Source: Klebsiella oxytoca NBRC 105695
Lineage (GTDB): Bacteria > Pseudomonadota > Gammaproteobacteria > Enterobacterales > Enterobacteriaceae
Direction of reading: 5' to 3'
Assembly: GCF_001598695.1 (NCBI RefSeq)
Contig: NZ_BCZK01000016.1
Location: 55,051-119,050 of the forward strand
Length of the DNA stretch: 64,000 nucleotides
In this document: piece after piece, positions 8,166 to 18,469 of the stretch
How positions within the stretch are numbered: position 1 is the stretch's first letter
Layout of the letters: every line of letters begins with the position of its first letter
The notes under the pieces: model-generated
Database searches by the model: none
Told to the model about the DNA's origin: nothing
The model's input: only the letters and a program-made list of their open reading frames with translations
Translations under genes and position numbers: made by a program

Positions 8166-10991
8166 ATGGATAAGATCGAAGTTCGGGGCGCCCGCACCCA
8201 TAATCTCAAAAATATCAACCTCGTCATCCCGCGCGACAAACTCATTGTCGTCACCGGGCTTTCGGGTTCAGGCAAATCCTCACTGGCTTTCGACACGTTG
8301 TATGCCGAAGGGCAGCGTCGCTACGTTGAATCGCTCTCCGCCTACGCGCGGCAGTTCCTGTCGCTGATGGAGAAGCCCGACGTCGACCATATTGAAGGGC
8401 TGTCGCCGGCGATTTCCATTGAACAGAAATCAACGTCCCACAACCCCCGCTCTACGGTAGGCACCATTACCGAAATTCACGACTATCTGCGCCTGCTGTA
8501 CGCGCGCGTCGGCGAGCCCCGCTGCCCGGATCACGATGTGCCGCTGGCGGCGCAAACCGTGAGCCAGATGGTGGATAATGTTCTCTCCCAGCCTGAAGGT
8601 CAGCGCCTGATGCTGCTGGCGCCGATCATTAAAGAGCGCAAAGGCGAACATAACAAAACGCTGGAAAACCTCGCCGGGCAGGGCTATATCCGCGCGAGGA
8701 TCGACGGCGAAGTCTGCGATCTCTCCGATCCGCCGAAGCTGGAGCTGCAAAAGAAACATACCATCGAAGTCGTGATCGACCGCTTTAAGGTCCGCGACGA
8801 TCTCAGCACGCGTCTGGCCGAGTCCTTTGAGACCGCGCTGGAGCTGTCGGGCGGCACCGCCATCGTCGCCAATATGGACGATCCGAAAGCCGAAGAGCTG
8901 CTGTTTTCCGCCAACTTCGCCTGCCCGATTTGCGGCTACAGCATGCGCGAACTGGAACCGCGCCTGTTCTCCTTCAACAACCCGGCAGGCGCTTGCCCGA
9001 CCTGCGACGGCCTCGGCGTCCAGCAGTATTTCGATCCGGAGCGCGTGATTCAGAACCCTGAGCTGTCGCTGGCGGGCGGAGCGATTCGCGGCTGGGATCG
9101 GCGCAATTTTTACTACTTCCAGATGCTGAAGTCGCTGGCGGAACATTATGAATTCGACGTTGAAGCGCCCTGGGGCACGCTCAATACCAGCGTACAAAAG
9201 GTCGTGCTGTACGGTTCAGGCAAAGAGAATATTGAATTCAAATATATGAACGATCGCGGCGATACCTCCGTACGCCGCCATCCGTTTGAAGGCGTGCTGC
9301 ATAATATGGAGCGCCGTTATAAAGAGACGGAATCCAGCGCAGTACGCGAAGAGTTAGCTAAATTCATTAGCAATCGTCCCTGCGCCAGCTGTGAAGGGAC
9401 GCGCCTTAAGCGCGAAGCGCGGCACGTGTTTGTGGAAAATACGCCGCTGCCGACCATCTCAGACATGAGCATCGGCCACGCGATGGACTTCTTCAACAAC
9501 CTGAAGCTCTCCGGCCAGCGCGCGCAAATTGCCGAAAAAGTACTGAAAGAGATTGGCGATCGTCTGAAATTCCTCGTCAATGTCGGCCTGAACTACCTGA
9601 CGCTCTCCCGTTCGGCGGAGACCCTCTCCGGCGGCGAAGCGCAGCGTATCCGCCTCGCCAGCCAGATCGGCGCAGGCCTGGTCGGCGTGATGTACGTATT
9701 GGATGAGCCCTCTATCGGTCTGCACCAGCGCGATAACGAACGCCTGCTGGGAACCCTTATCCACCTGCGTAATCTCGGCAACACAGTGATTGTCGTTGAG
9801 CACGATGAAGACGCTATTCGCGCCGCTGACCACGTTATCGATATCGGCCCTGGCGCCGGCGTGCACGGCGGTCAGGTCGTTGCCGAGGGTAAGCTGGAAG
9901 ATATCATGGCGGTGCCGGAATCACTGACCGGCCAGTTCATGAGCGGCAAGCGTAAAATTGAGGTGCCGAAACAGCGCGTACCCGCGAATCCAGAGAAAGT
10001 GCTGAAGCTGTCCGGCGCGCGCGGTAACAACCTGAAAGACGTAACGCTGACGCTGCCGGTGGGGCTCTTCACCTGTATTACCGGCGTTTCAGGGTCGGGT
10101 AAATCCACGCTGATCAATGACACGCTGTTCCCGATTGCCCAGCGCCAGCTCAACGGTGCCACCATTGCGGAACCGGCGCCGTACCGCGATGTACAGGGTC
10201 TGGAACATTTCGATAAAGTGATCGACATCGACCAGAGCCCAATCGGTCGTACGCCGCGCTCCAACCCGGCCACCTATACCGGCGTCTTTACTCCGGTCCG
10301 TGAACTGTTTGCCGGCGTACCTGAATCACGTTCGCGTGGCTACACGCCGGGCCGCTTCAGCTTTAACGTGCGCGGCGGCCGCTGTGAAGCCTGCCAGGGC
10401 GACGGCGTAATCAAAGTCGAGATGCACTTCCTGCCGGATATCTACGTACCGTGCGACCAGTGCAAAGGCAAACGCTATAACCGCGAAACGCTGGAGATTA
10501 AGTACAAAGGCAAAACGATTCATGAAGTGCTGGATATGACCATTGAAGAAGCCCGTGAGTTCTTCGATGCGGTTCCGGCGCTGGCGCGTAAGCTGCAAAC
10601 GCTGATGGACGTCGGGCTGACCTATATTCGCCTTGGCCAGTCGGCGACTACGCTCTCCGGCGGCGAGGCCCAGCGCGTCAAGCTGGCGCGCGAGCTGTCC
10701 AAACGCGGTACCGGGCAGACGCTGTATATCCTTGATGAACCGACCACCGGTCTGCACTTTGCCGATATTCAGCAGCTGCTGGAAGTACTGCATCAGCTGC
10801 GCGATCAGGGTAATACCATCGTGGTGATTGAGCATAACCTGGATGTCATCAAAACGGCTGACTGGATCGTTGACCTTGGGCCGGAAGGCGGAAGCGGCGG
10901 CGGAGAGATCCTCGTTTCCGGAACCCCGGAAACGGTCGCCGAATGCGAGGCTTCATATACCGCTCGCTTCCTCAAGCCCATGCTGAAGTAA
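8166..10991 (+). CDS. uvrA: Excinuclease ABC subunit A
   Basis: 941 residues, full length. Two ABC ATPase modules: Walker [10 protein letters not shown] near residue 31 and GVSGSGKST near 640, each with its signature ([16 protein letters not shown] and [16 protein letters not shown]) and Walker B ([24 protein letters not shown]). Two CxxC pairs form the zinc modules (CPICGYS...CPTCDG near 253-280; CEACQGDG...CDQCKGK near 740-770). UvrA dimers find bulky DNA lesions and load UvrB in nucleotide-excision repair. The SOS box upstream implies LexA control. A stem-loop follows the stop codon. Confidence 0.99.
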   Translation: MDKIEVRGARTHNLKNINLVIPRDKLIVVTGLSGSGKSSLAFDTLYAEGQRRYVESLSAYARQFLSLMEKPDVDHIEGLSPAISIEQKSTSHNPRSTVGTITEIHDYLRLLYARVGEPRCPDHDVPLAAQTVSQMVDNVLSQPEGQRLMLLAPIIKERKGEHNKTLENLAGQGYIRARIDGEVCDLSDPPKLELQKKHTIEVVIDRFKVRDDLSTRLAESFETALELSGGTAIVANMDDPKAEELLFSANFACPICGYSMRELEPRLFSFNNPAGACPTCDGLGVQQYFDPERVIQNPELSLAGGAIRGWDRRNFYYFQMLKSLAEHYEFDVEAPWGTLNTSVQKVVLYGSGKENIEFKYMNDRGDTSVRRHPFEGVLHNMERRYKETESSAVREELAKFISNRPCASCEGTRLKREARHVFVENTPLPTISDMSIGHAMDFFNNLKLSGQRAQIAEKVLKEIGDRLKFLVNVGLNYLTLSRSAETLSGGEAQRIRLASQIGAGLVGVMYVLDEPSIGLHQRDNERLLGTLIHLRNLGNTVIVVEHDEDAIRAADHVIDIGPGAGVHGGQVVAEGKLEDIMAVPESLTGQFMSGKRKIEVPKQRVPANPEKVLKLSGARGNNLKDVTLTLPVGLFTCITGVSGSGKSTLINDTLFPIAQRQLNGATIAEPAPYRDVQGLEHFDKVIDIDQSPIGRTPRSNPATYTGVFTPVRELFAGVPESRSRGYTPGRFSFNVRGGRCEACQGDGVIKVEMHFLPDIYVPCDQCKGKRYNRETLEIKYKGKTIHEVLDMTIEEAREFFDAVPALARKLQTLMDVGLTYIRLGQSATTLSGGEAQRVKLARELSKRGTGQTLYILDEPTTGLHFADIQQLLEVLHQLRDQGNTIVVIEHNLDVIKTADWIVDLGPEGGSGGGEILVSGTPETVAECEASYTARFLKPMLK

Positions 10992-10998
10992 CCTCACC

Positions 10999-11025
10999 TG
11001 CCTCTTCTCGTCCCGGGAAGAGGCA
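10999..11025 (+). terminator. Probable uvrA terminator
   Basis: Stem TGCCTCTTC / GAAGAGGCA with a 9-nt loop, followed by a T-rich but interrupted stretch (TCATTTCCTCTCATTTTT). Confidence 0.6.
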
Positions 11026-11124
11026 TCATTTCCTCTCATTTTTCTCCCGCTGATATTTTGTGATTTGCGGCCGCACGACATCTGTCATCAGATAGCGTCA
11101 CGGCCATAAATTGCAGGATGCATC

Positions 11125-11535
11125 ATGTCTTTCAAACACGGATTTTATCAATTCACTCTTATCGCGGCGCTATTGGTGACGACCGCCTGCAGCTGGGTAG
11201 ACGGCTACAGCAATACGGCCCATCAGCAGCTATTGATGCTGGAACAGCGTCATCTGCAGTTCATCAGCGATGCGGCGACAGCGCCGGTCGACCAACGCTT
11301 ATTAAGACAAGAGGATCGCCAGATTCGTCAGCTATTTAGCCTGGCATTAAGCGACGGTGATGCGCTGCGGCAGAATAATCTGCGCGTGCTGGAGAAGAAT
11401 TATCAGCGGCTTTACACGCATGTTTCCCGCCAGGATGCAGCGCTGACGCCCTTCGCGGCCGGAGCTCTGGCGCAACAAACGGAATATCTTTATCAGCAGG
11501 CCATCAGCGGCGAACAGCTGCGTTCAGGGAGATAA
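11125..11535 (+). CDS. Small lipoprotein of unknown function
   Basis: 136 residues with a lipoprotein signal peptide; the lipobox reads LLVTTAC, so Cys22 would be acylated. The mature part is predicted mostly helical with many Gln and Leu (HQQLLMLEQRHLQFISDA). I do not recognise a family. The stop codon is 2 bp before the next start, so the two genes form an operon. Position between uvrA and yjbR is accessory relative to E. coli K-12. An outer-membrane or inner-membrane anchored helical protein is as far as the sequence goes. Confidence 0.7.
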   Translation: MSFKHGFYQFTLIAALLVTTACSWVDGYSNTAHQQLLMLEQRHLQFISDAATAPVDQRLLRQEDRQIRQLFSLALSDGDALRQNNLRVLEKNYQRLYTHVSRQDAALTPFAAGALAQQTEYLYQQAISGEQLRSGR

Positions 11536-11537
11536 CC

Positions 11538-11855
11538 ATGTCCATCATTAAAGAAGTCAGCGCCCAAGTGACCGGCGCAGGCGTGAATACGGCAGAATGG
11601 CTACAGCTTATGGAGGCGATAGTAAATGATGAAGACAGCGGCATTCGCGACGCCGGAATGCTCACGCTTCAGGCATTACAGGAGAAAGCGCGCGGCTGGT
11701 TAAGTCAGGACGACCTCATTCTGCTCCTCGAAGGGCAGCGCGATATTGCCAGCATTCGCGCCAGCAATGAACAGATCGCCATGCAGACGCACCTGCACTC
11801 CACGCTGCTTCGCCTGTTTGATGTGACCCTGCTGGCGCTGCTGGGGAGGATTTAA
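11538..11855 (+). CDS. Conserved hypothetical protein, partner of the upstream lipoprotein
   Basis: 105 residues, no signal peptide and no clear membrane segment apart from a hydrophobic C-terminus (LLRLFDVTLLALLGRI). Helical character with acidic and Gln-rich stretches. It starts 2 bp after the lipoprotein gene, so it is co-transcribed and probably co-translated with it. The stop codon abuts, tail to tail, the stop of yjbR on the other strand with only 2 bp between. I do not recognise the family. Confidence 0.65.
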   Translation: MSIIKEVSAQVTGAGVNTAEWLQLMEAIVNDEDSGIRDAGMLTLQALQEKARGWLSQDDLILLLEGQRDIASIRASNEQIAMQTHLHSTLLRLFDVTLLALLGRI

Positions 11856-11857
11856 CG

Positions 11858-12211
11858 CTATGGCAATAGTTTACGCTTAGCCTCGGAAAGAGAATCAAGC
11901 GCCTGCTGGTATGAAGCATCCACCAGGTAGTAAATTTGCGAATCAGGCAGGGAGCCATCCAGAAACACCGTACTCCAGTGGGCTTTATTAAGGTGTTTGC
12001 TGGGGCGAACATCGCGATGCTGCTGCCTTAGCAGTTCCGCAAGCTCGGGGCTGGTTTTTAACGATACCGCAGGCCGATTGTCCTCCACCTCTTTTACCAT
12101 CGCAAACAGGACGTCCGCCGCTTTGATCTGCGTCGCTTTCCAGTCGCTATGTACGCTTTGTTCAGCGCCCGGCTTTGCCATGCAGTACTGCAATAAATCC
12201 GAAATTGTCAT
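11858..12211 (-). CDS. yjbR: MmcQ/YjbR family protein
   Basis: 117 residues, full length for the YjbR family: starts MTISDLLQYCMAKPGAEQSV and carries the characteristic core VLFAMVKEVEDNRPAVSLKTSPE and NKAHWSTVFLDGSLPDSQIYYLVDASY. Described as a cyaY-like-fold DNA-binding-type protein of unknown role. It begins 2 bp after yjbQ, the same pair as in E. coli, so both are likely translated from one mRNA. Confidence 0.93.
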   Translation of the reverse strand: MTISDLLQYCMAKPGAEQSVHSDWKATQIKAADVLFAMVKEVEDNRPAVSLKTSPELAELLRQQHRDVRPSKHLNKAHWSTVFLDGSLPDSQIYYLVDASYQQALDSLSEAKRKLLP

Positions 12212-12213
12212 TT

Positions 12214-12630
12214 TTATTCCCCCATTAGCGTCGCGATGATATGGCGCGATCCGCCGTGAATACGATGCTCCCCTAGCCAGATCCCCTGCCAGGTCCCCAG
12301 CCTGACGCGTCCGTCCTGAACGGGCAGCATCAGCGATACGCCCAGCATCGAAGATTTAATGTGCGAGGGCATATCATCAGGACCTTCATAATCGTGTTCA
12401 TACGGCGCATTATCCGGTACGGCATGCAGAAAATGTTGTTCCATATCGTAGCGGACGGTCGGATCGCAGTTTTCATTTAGCGTCAGGGAAGCAGATGTAT
12501 GCTGGAGCAGCAAATGCAGCAGGCCAGTTTTAACTCCCGAAAGCTGGGGAATCTGGCTTAAAACCTCATCAGTGACCAGATGAAAGCCCCGAGATTTCGG
12601 GCCTAAGGTCAGAGTTTGCTGATGCCACAT
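12214..12630 (-). CDS. yjbQ: UPF0047 family protein YjbQ
   Basis: 138 residues matching the UPF0047/YjbQ family, with [46 protein letters not shown] and the C-terminal [22 protein letters not shown]. The conserved His/Asp/Glu residues form the active-site cluster. Weak thiamin-phosphate synthase activity has been reported for E. coli YjbQ; the physiological role is unsettled. First gene of the yjbQ-yjbR pair. Confidence 0.93.
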   Translation of the reverse strand: MWHQQTLTLGPKSRGFHLVTDEVLSQIPQLSGVKTGLLHLLLQHTSASLTLNENCDPTVRYDMEQHFLHAVPDNAPYEHDYEGPDDMPSHIKSSMLGVSLMLPVQDGRVRLGTWQGIWLGEHRIHGGSRHIIATLMGE

Positions 12631-12716
12631 AAACCGCTCCTTTTACCGATCAACCTTCCTAAGTGTGCAGCAATAAGCGAAAAGGTAAAACCTCCGACGC
12701 GCTATTTTGCACAAAA

Positions 12717-12742
12717 AAACGGCAGCGCGTCGGCTGCCGTTT
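12717..12742 (-). terminator. aphA intrinsic terminator
   Basis: Ten-base-pair stem AAACGGCAGC / GCTGCCGTTT, 6-nt loop. On the minus strand it is followed by a run of T just after the aphA stop. Confidence 0.88.
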
Positions 12743-12772
12743 GAGCTAATGATGTTTACGCCGATGGATGGC

Positions 12773-13486
12773 TTAATATTCTGAATTCACAATGACCTCT
12801 TCGCCCTGAGCGCCCGCCATCGGCAGCGGTTTATAGGAGGAATTCGAGGCTCGCAATATACGGATCCCACGCGCGCCTACCTCTCGGGCGGCGGAGATAT
12901 CGTTATCCGAATCGCCGTAGAAGACTTTGATCCCTTTCTCCTGTAGCCACTGCGTTTTGGTGTTCTGACCGGGCTTATCGCCAGCAAAAATAACCGGGTT
13001 CATATTCGCTGCCGGGATGAGAAAATCATCCTGTAGGGTTTTCGTTACCGTTTCGGTTTTGGTCTGGCTACGTCCGGTCACAAAATAGATGCTATCGCCG
13101 CGCTTCACGTGCATCGCAATCAGCTGGCGCGCCACCTCTTTCGGCATGCTGAATTCATCCCAGCCGTTGTTCATTTTTTCCCAGAACTCCGGATTTTTCA
13201 GGTAATCATCGCTGCCGGGGGAATAGGTTTTCTGCCCGCGCCAGAAGCCCGGGCTGGAAAACAGGACGGTATCATCAATATCAAAACCGACGGCCATCGG
13301 CTGGCGCCCCAACAGGCTATTTTCAATCTGGGCCACGGAAACCCAATGGATCGGCGCCTGTTCGGCGAGTTTCGCCATATTGGTGCCCGTCCACAGCGGC
13401 TGCGGTGTGGAAGCGCGAGCAACGACGGAGCTATTTAGCGTGAACAGTAAGCAGACGGCCCCAAAGGCCAGGGTGATCTTGCGCAT
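12773..13486 (-). CDS. aphA: Class B acid phosphatase AphA
   Basis: 237 residues with a signal peptide ([20 protein letters not shown] to about ARA) and the DDDD-superfamily motifs: [15 protein letters not shown] (nucleophile and acid/base Asp), VTGR, and [10 protein letters not shown] near the C-terminus. A periplasmic, metal-dependent tetrameric phosphatase and phosphotransferase acting on nucleotides and other organic phosphomonoesters. Stand-alone gene with its own terminator. The tract just upstream (13490-13540) is AT-rich and probably holds the promoter. Confidence 0.97.
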   Translation of the reverse strand: MRKITLAFGAVCLLFTLNSSVVARASTPQPLWTGTNMAKLAEQAPIHWVSVAQIENSLLGRQPMAVGFDIDDTVLFSSPGFWRGQKTYSPGSDDYLKNPEFWEKMNNGWDEFSMPKEVARQLIAMHVKRGDSIYFVTGRSQTKTETVTKTLQDDFLIPAANMNPVIFAGDKPGQNTKTQWLQEKGIKVFYGDSDNDISAAREVGARGIRILRASNSSYKPLPMAGAQGEEVIVNSEY

Positions 13487-13639
13487 ATTTTTCCCTAAAT
13501 AATCGAATCGTTATAATTTTCAATAATGTGTACGCTTATTAATGCATCAAGACCTTACCCCCCGCTGGCGCGGATAGGAAGATTTTTCTGCTCTGATGTC
13601 ATATAAAAAGAGAATGATCACACTTCAGGTAGGGAATTA

Positions 13640-13662
13640 CCCGCGTCATGATTTGACGCGGG
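13640..13662. other. Hairpin downstream of tyrB
   Basis: Nine-base-pair stem CCCGCGTCA / TGACGCGGG with a 5-nt loop, 20 bp beyond the tyrB stop. For tyrB (minus strand) the T-run lies before rather than after the stem, so it is a poor Rho-independent terminator; it may protect the 3' end of the mRNA. Confidence 0.45.
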
Positions 13663-13682
13663 CAAAAAAGGTCAGGAAAAAC

Positions 13683-14876
13683 TTATATTACAGCAGCAAA
13701 TGCCTGCGCGACGCGCCGCACGTTGCCTGAATTCAGCCCGGCTACGCACATACGGCCGCTGGCGATCAGGTAGACACCGAACTCATCGCGCAGGCGGTCA
13801 ACCTGGGCTGGGCTGAAACCGGTATAGCTAAACATGCCGCGCTGCTTAAGCAGGTAGTCAAAATCACCGCCCGGCACCGTCTCTTTCAGCACATTCACCA
13901 GCTCGTGACGCATGGCCAGAATACGGGTACGCATCTCTTCCACTTCCGCCAGCCATGAGGCTTTCAGCTCGCTGTCGCCCAGTACCGCCGCCACGACCTG
14001 CGCGCCAAAGTTCGGCGGGCTGGAGTAGTTGCGCCGTACGGTCGCTTTCAATTGCCCCAGTACACGACCCGCGGTTTCTGCATCTTCACAGACGATCGAC
14101 AGTCCGCCCACGCGTTCACCATACAGGGAGAAGATTTTCGAGAAGGAGTTGCTCACCAGCAGCGGGATCCCGGCGCGCGCAATGGCGCGGATAGCGTAGG
14201 CATCCTCTTCCATGCCGGCGCCAAAGCCCTGATAGGCAATATCGAGGAAAGGAATTAAATGACGCGCTTTCAGCACCTCAACGACGTCGTCCCACTGCGC
14301 ATTGCTGAGATCGGCTCCCGTTGGGTTATGGCAGCACGGATGCAGCAGCACAATATCGCGCTCCGGTAGCGATTTGAGTTTTTCCAGGAACGCCTCAAAA
14401 CGCACGCCATTGGTTTTATCATCAAACCATGGGTAAGTACTTACTTCGAATCCAGCCCCTTCGAATATCGCGATATGGTTTTCCCACGTCGGATCGCTAA
14501 CCCACACCTGCGAGCCCGAGAAGTAGCGTTTCAGGAAATCAGCGCCGACTTTCAGGGCGCCGGAGCCGCCCAACGTCTGAATGGAGGCCACGCGATGTTG
14601 CGCCAGTACCGGATGATCGGCACCGAACAACAGCGGCGCGATAGCGTGACGGTAGGCGTTCAGTCCTTCCATAGGCAAATAGATTGAGGCGCCGTGCGGC
14701 TGAGCATTAAGGCGCGCCTCCGCTTCGGCAACCGCCTGCAGCTGCGGAATAATGCCGTCTTCGTTGTAATAAAGACCGATGCTGAGGTTTACTTTGTCAC
14801 TACGTGGATCGTCTTTAAAACGCTCCATCAGGGAGAGAATGGGATCGCCAGCGTAGGCGTCAACTTTCTGAAACAC
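13683..14876 (-). CDS. tyrB: Aromatic-amino-acid aminotransferase
   Basis: 397 residues starting at a GTG ([20 protein letters not shown] when initiated as Met), the same unusual start as in E. coli, with GGAG 9 nt upstream. A longer frame to an ATG at 14918 exists but lacks family support. Fold-type I PLP enzyme: [22 protein letters not shown], and the PLP lysine in [19 protein letters not shown] (about residue 247). C-terminal [20 protein letters not shown] has the substrate-carboxylate Arg. It makes phenylalanine, tyrosine and leucine from the keto acids. TGTTTCTCCAGGTTTACA at 14881-14898 looks like a weak TyrR box. Confidence 0.97.
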   Translation of the reverse strand: MFQKVDAYAGDPILSLMERFKDDPRSDKVNLSIGLYYNEDGIIPQLQAVAEAEARLNAQPHGASIYLPMEGLNAYRHAIAPLLFGADHPVLAQHRVASIQTLGGSGALKVGADFLKRYFSGSQVWVSDPTWENHIAIFEGAGFEVSTYPWFDDKTNGVRFEAFLEKLKSLPERDIVLLHPCCHNPTGADLSNAQWDDVVEVLKARHLIPFLDIAYQGFGAGMEEDAYAIRAIARAGIPLLVSNSFSKIFSLYGERVGGLSIVCEDAETAGRVLGQLKATVRRNYSSPPNFGAQVVAAVLGDSELKASWLAEVEEMRTRILAMRHELVNVLKETVPGGDFDYLLKQRGMFSYTGFSPAQVDRLRDEFGVYLIASGRMCVAGLNSGNVRRVAQAFAAVI

Positions 14877-15025
14877 GTGATGTTTCTCCAGGTTTACATG
14901 AGGCAAGTCATAACACAATAAACTGGATGCGAAAGAAGATCGAGGGGATGTTGACCTTCTTTATTCCCTATAGCATAAAGCCTCATAAACTGGAGCAGCA
15001 CGACGTAAAAAAGGATAAGGAATTT

Positions 15026-15679
15026 ATGGATAGCCCCCCGATTGCGGACGTTGATTTTACAATGCTCTGGAAGGAAAGCGGTTATACGATGAAAAATTAC
15101 GTTAAACCCGCCTCTGATAATCGATTTATAACGCCGCAGACAAGGACAAACGCCATGACTCCCGAGATATTACTATTGCGTGGGAAAATCAATCAACTTT
15201 CTGAAATTACTGAATATATTGAGTTAGAACTCACAGATAACCCTCAATGGGAAGCGCCGTCTGATACCAGCTATTTAAATGAAAAAGATTGGGCTGATCC
15301 CGATATTGTTGACAACGTCAGGGCGATGCAGGCCACCAATAAACTTATCAGTTGGTTTGGTGAGGATAATGAGGGGTACGTGGGACTATGGCGTGGTCCG
15401 GATAATATTCCTCTGGAGCAGGCACAGGTGGTACGTCTGGATTCAGAAGGGCAATATGAACTGGTAGCAGACACCATCGCAAACTATCTGGCAATCAGTT
15501 GTGACGAAGACGAATTCCCACATATCCGCCAGTTACTCACAACCGCCGGGTTTAGCGTGGCGAATTCAATCGATGAGATTTGGCAACGCATTGATGACTC
15601 AATTGTTCAACCTAATGATTATCGTAACCGGCTTTATAACGACGCACGAATCCTACGCGGAGAAGACCCAATAGAATGA
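15026..15679 (+). CDS. Hypothetical protein, possibly of the SMI1/KNR4 (SUKH) kind
   Basis: 217 residues from the ATG at 15026, which follows a good ribosome site (AAGGATAAGG); the open frame continues upstream to 14927 but without one. Acidic, soluble, no signal peptide. Features such as LISWFGEDNEGYVGLWRGPDNIPLEQAQVVRLDSEG (shown in part), then ELVADTIANYLA, recall SUKH/SMI1-KNR4 proteins, many of which are toxin-immunity proteins. I rate this likeness as suggestive only. Base composition is more AT-rich than tyrB and alr on either side, and the gene is absent from this place in E. coli K-12, so it looks like an insertion. No toxin gene is adjacent. Confidence 0.7.
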   Translation: MDSPPIADVDFTMLWKESGYTMKNYVKPASDNRFITPQTRTNAMTPEILLLRGKINQLSEITEYIELELTDNPQWEAPSDTSYLNEKDWADPDIVDNVRAMQATNKLISWFGEDNEGYVGLWRGPDNIPLEQAQVVRLDSEGQYELVADTIANYLAISCDEDEFPHIRQLLTTAGFSVANSIDEIWQRIDDSIVQPNDYRNRLYNDARILRGEDPIE

Positions 15680-15767
15680 AGTGGCAGCCAGCAATTCTAC
15701 GGAATAAGTCGGGATGGGCTGGTGGACCATGCCCCGGCAACGCTGCCAGGGCAAACGAGAAAGAACG

Positions 15768-16847
15768 TTAATCCACGTACTTCATCGACACCCGTGAAGT
15801 CAGGCGCGTAATAAGTTCGTAAGCACTTACTTTTGTGATTTCGGCAATACGTTCGACGGGTAAACCTTCGCCCCACAGCACGACCGCATCGCCAGCCTTA
15901 TCCTGCGCTTCAGGCCCAAGATCGACGCAAATCATATCCATCGCCACGCGTCCGACAATCGGCACCTCACGCCCGTTAACCAGCACCGGCGTTCCGGACG
16001 GCGCGGCGCGCGGATAGCCATCGCCATAGCCCATCGCCACAACGCCTAAACGCGTATCGCGCTCGCTGATCCAGGTTCCGCCGTAGCCCACCGGCTCGCC
16101 GGCTTTATGCTCGCGGACCGCAATCAGGCTGGAGGTCAGGGACATCACCGGCTGGCAGCCAAAATCCGCGCCGGTGGATCCACCGTCGAGCGGCGACACG
16201 CCGTAGAGAATAATCCCCGGACGCGCCCAGTCGAAGTGCGACTGCGGCCACAGCAATATACCGCCGGATGCGGCGATAGAACGCAGCCCCGGTTTCCCTT
16301 CCGCGAAGGTGGTAAAGATATCCAGCTGACGTTCGGTCGCGCCGCACTCTGGCTCATCCGCACGGGCAAAATGGCTGACGATATTTACCGGCTGACGGAC
16401 GTTTTTACACTGGCTCAGGCGCTGATAGAAGGCTTCGGCCTGTTCGGGCAGAACGCCTAATCGGTGCATTCCGGTATCCAGCTTCATCCATACGGTGATC
16501 GGTTCGGGTAAGTCGGCATCTTCCAGCGCCGCCAGCTGTTCCGGGCTGTGTACCGCAGTATGCAGACGCTGGGCGGAAATAATCGCCAGGTCAGCGGCCT
16601 CAAAGAACCCCTCCAGCAGCAGAATCGGCTGGGCGATACCGCCCGCGCGCAGGCGCAGGGCTTCTTCAAGACGGGCGACGCCAAAAGCATCGGCGTCCGG
16701 GAGCGTTCGCGCGGTCTCAAGAAGACCGTGTCCGTAGGCGTTCGCTTTCACCACCGCAACCAGTTTGCTGGCAGGCGCCAGTTCACGTAATCGTTGCAGG
16801 TTGTGTCGCAGAGCGCGGCGGTTAATGACTACAGTTGCCGCTTGCAT
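15768..16847 (-). CDS. alr: Alanine racemase, biosynthetic
   Basis: 359 residues, full length. PLP lysine is Lys34 in [10 protein letters not shown]; the second catalytic residue, the Tyr of [13 protein letters not shown], lies near 255. Domains: PLP-binding TIM barrel followed by the C-terminal beta domain with [14 protein letters not shown]. It converts L-alanine to D-alanine for peptidoglycan. It lies next to dnaB on the same strand with an ERIC element in between, as the alr-dnaB pair is arranged in E. coli. Confidence 0.98.
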   Translation of the reverse strand: MQAATVVINRRALRHNLQRLRELAPASKLVAVVKANAYGHGLLETARTLPDADAFGVARLEEALRLRAGGIAQPILLLEGFFEAADLAIISAQRLHTAVHSPEQLAALEDADLPEPITVWMKLDTGMHRLGVLPEQAEAFYQRLSQCKNVRQPVNIVSHFARADEPECGATERQLDIFTTFAEGKPGLRSIAASGGILLWPQSHFDWARPGIILYGVSPLDGGSTGADFGCQPVMSLTSSLIAVREHKAGEPVGYGGTWISERDTRLGVVAMGYGDGYPRAAPSGTPVLVNGREVPIVGRVAMDMICVDLGPEAQDKAGDAVVLWGEGLPVERIAEITKVSAYELITRLTSRVSMKYVD

Positions 16848-16875
16848 TTGAATTCCTTAATAAAAGCATCTCCTA

Positions 16876-16990
16876 AATCCTTCGTGTTGCAGGAAGGCGA
16901 CAAGCCTGAGAATCCCCGGGAGCTTAGTAAACTAAGTGACCGGGGTGAACAGGCGTAGTCAACGCATCTGCGGCATGAAGGATGACGGAG
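16876..16990 (+). repeat. ERIC element between alr and dnaB
   Basis: The core AATCCCCGGGAGCTTAGTAA followed by ACTAAGTGACCGGGGTGA matches the ERIC palindrome, flanked by imperfect inverted arms (TCCTTCGTG / CATGAAGGATGACGG). It runs up to the dnaB stop codon, so the 3' end of dnaB mRNA and any read-through into alr contain the structure. Confidence 0.9.
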
Positions 16991-16992
16991 AT

Positions 16993-18408
16993 TTATTCGT
17001 CGTCGTATTGTGGCCCAGCATAATTATCAAAACGCGACCACTGACCGTTAAACGTCAGGCGCACCGTCCCGATAGGACCGTTACGCTGTTTACCAATAAT
17101 AATTTCGGCGATGCCTTTTAAGTCACTGTTTTCGTGGTAAACCTCATCACGGTAGATAAACATGATTAAGTCGGCATCCTGCTCAATGGAGCCAGATTCA
17201 CGCAGGTCGGAGTTCACCGGGCGCTTATCCGCACGCTGTTCCAGGGAGCGGTTAAGCTGCGACAGCGCCACCACCGGCACCTGCAGCTCCTTCGCCAGCG
17301 CCTTGAGCGAGCGGGAAATTTCGGCGATTTCCAGCGTACGGTTATCGGAGAGCGACGGCACGCGCATCAGCTGCAGGTAGTCGATCATAATCAGGCCGAT
17401 GCCGCCGTGCTCGCGGGCGATACGCCGCGCGCGTGAACGCACTTCCGTCGGCGTCAGGCCGGAGGAGTCATCGATATAGATGTTGCGTTTTTCCAGCAGA
17501 ATCCCCATGGTGCCGGAAATGCGCGCCCAGTCTTCATCATCCAGCTGGCCGGTTCGAATACGGGTCTGGTCAACGCGCGACAGCGAGGCCAGAGAACGCA
17601 TCATAATCTGCTCCGAGGGCATCTCCAGACTGAAGATGAGGACCGGTTTATCCTGCAACATCGCCGCGTTTTCCACGAGGTTCATCGCAAACGTCGTTTT
17701 ACCCATCGATGGACGCGCGGCGACAATAATCAGGTCCGACGGCTGAAGACCGGCGGTCTTTTTATTGAGATCGTCATAGCCGGTATTGACCCCGGTGACG
17801 CCGTCATGCGGCTGCTGGAAGAGCTGCTCAATTCGCGCCACGGTGGCGTCGAGCACGTCGGCGATATTTTTCGGCCCTTCATCTTTATTCGCGCGGCTTT
17901 CGGCGATTTTAAAGACCCGGGATTCGGCGAGGTCGAGCAGATCTTCGCTGGTGCGGCCCTGGGGATCGAAACCGGCTTCGGCGATTTCATTCGCCACCGA
18001 GATCATCTCGCGTACCACCGCGCGCTCGCGGACGATATCGGCATAAGCGCTGATGTTCGCCGCGCTTGGCGTATTTTTCGATAATTCCGCCAGGTAGGCG
18101 AATCCGCCGACGCTGTCCAGCTGCCCCTGACGCTCCAGCGATTCGGCGAGCGTAATCAGGTCGATCGGGCTGCCCGACTCCTGCAGGCGCGCCATTTCGG
18201 TGAAAATATGGCGATGCGGGCGAGTATAGAAATCTTCCGAAACAACGCGCTCGGCAACGTCGTCCCAGCGTTCGTTATCCAGCATTAAACCGCCCAACAC
18301 CGACTGTTCCGCTTCAATCGAGTGCGGCGGGACCTTTAACCCATCGAGCTGATAATCTCGCTCGCGGGGTTCAGTCTGTGGTTTGTTGAAGGGTTTATTT
18401 CCTGCCAT
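16993..18408 (-). CDS. dnaB: Replicative DNA helicase DnaB
   Basis: 471 residues, full length. N-terminal helical domain (about 25-130, PPHSIEAEQSVLGGLMLDNE), linker helix, then the RecA-like domain with Walker A ARPSMGKTTFAMN near residue 230, Walker B LIMIDYLQLM, and the C-terminal VALSQLNRSLEQRADKRP. The hexamer unwinds DNA at the fork and interacts with DnaC and DnaG. Divergent from qor with a 61-bp gap. No intein or insertion is visible. Confidence 0.99.
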   Translation of the reverse strand: MAGNKPFNKPQTEPRERDYQLDGLKVPPHSIEAEQSVLGGLMLDNERWDDVAERVVSEDFYTRPHRHIFTEMARLQESGSPIDLITLAESLERQGQLDSVGGFAYLAELSKNTPSAANISAYADIVRERAVVREMISVANEIAEAGFDPQGRTSEDLLDLAESRVFKIAESRANKDEGPKNIADVLDATVARIEQLFQQPHDGVTGVNTGYDDLNKKTAGLQPSDLIIVAARPSMGKTTFAMNLVENAAMLQDKPVLIFSLEMPSEQIMMRSLASLSRVDQTRIRTGQLDDEDWARISGTMGILLEKRNIYIDDSSGLTPTEVRSRARRIAREHGGIGLIMIDYLQLMRVPSLSDNRTLEIAEISRSLKALAKELQVPVVALSQLNRSLEQRADKRPVNSDLRESGSIEQDADLIMFIYRDEVYHENSDLKGIAEIIIGKQRNGPIGTVRLTFNGQWSRFDNYAGPQYDDE

Positions 18409-18469
18409 AGTGAATGGAGTTACCGAGATAGTGAATGGGTCGAAAGATTACCACATTTCTGGAGGAAGC

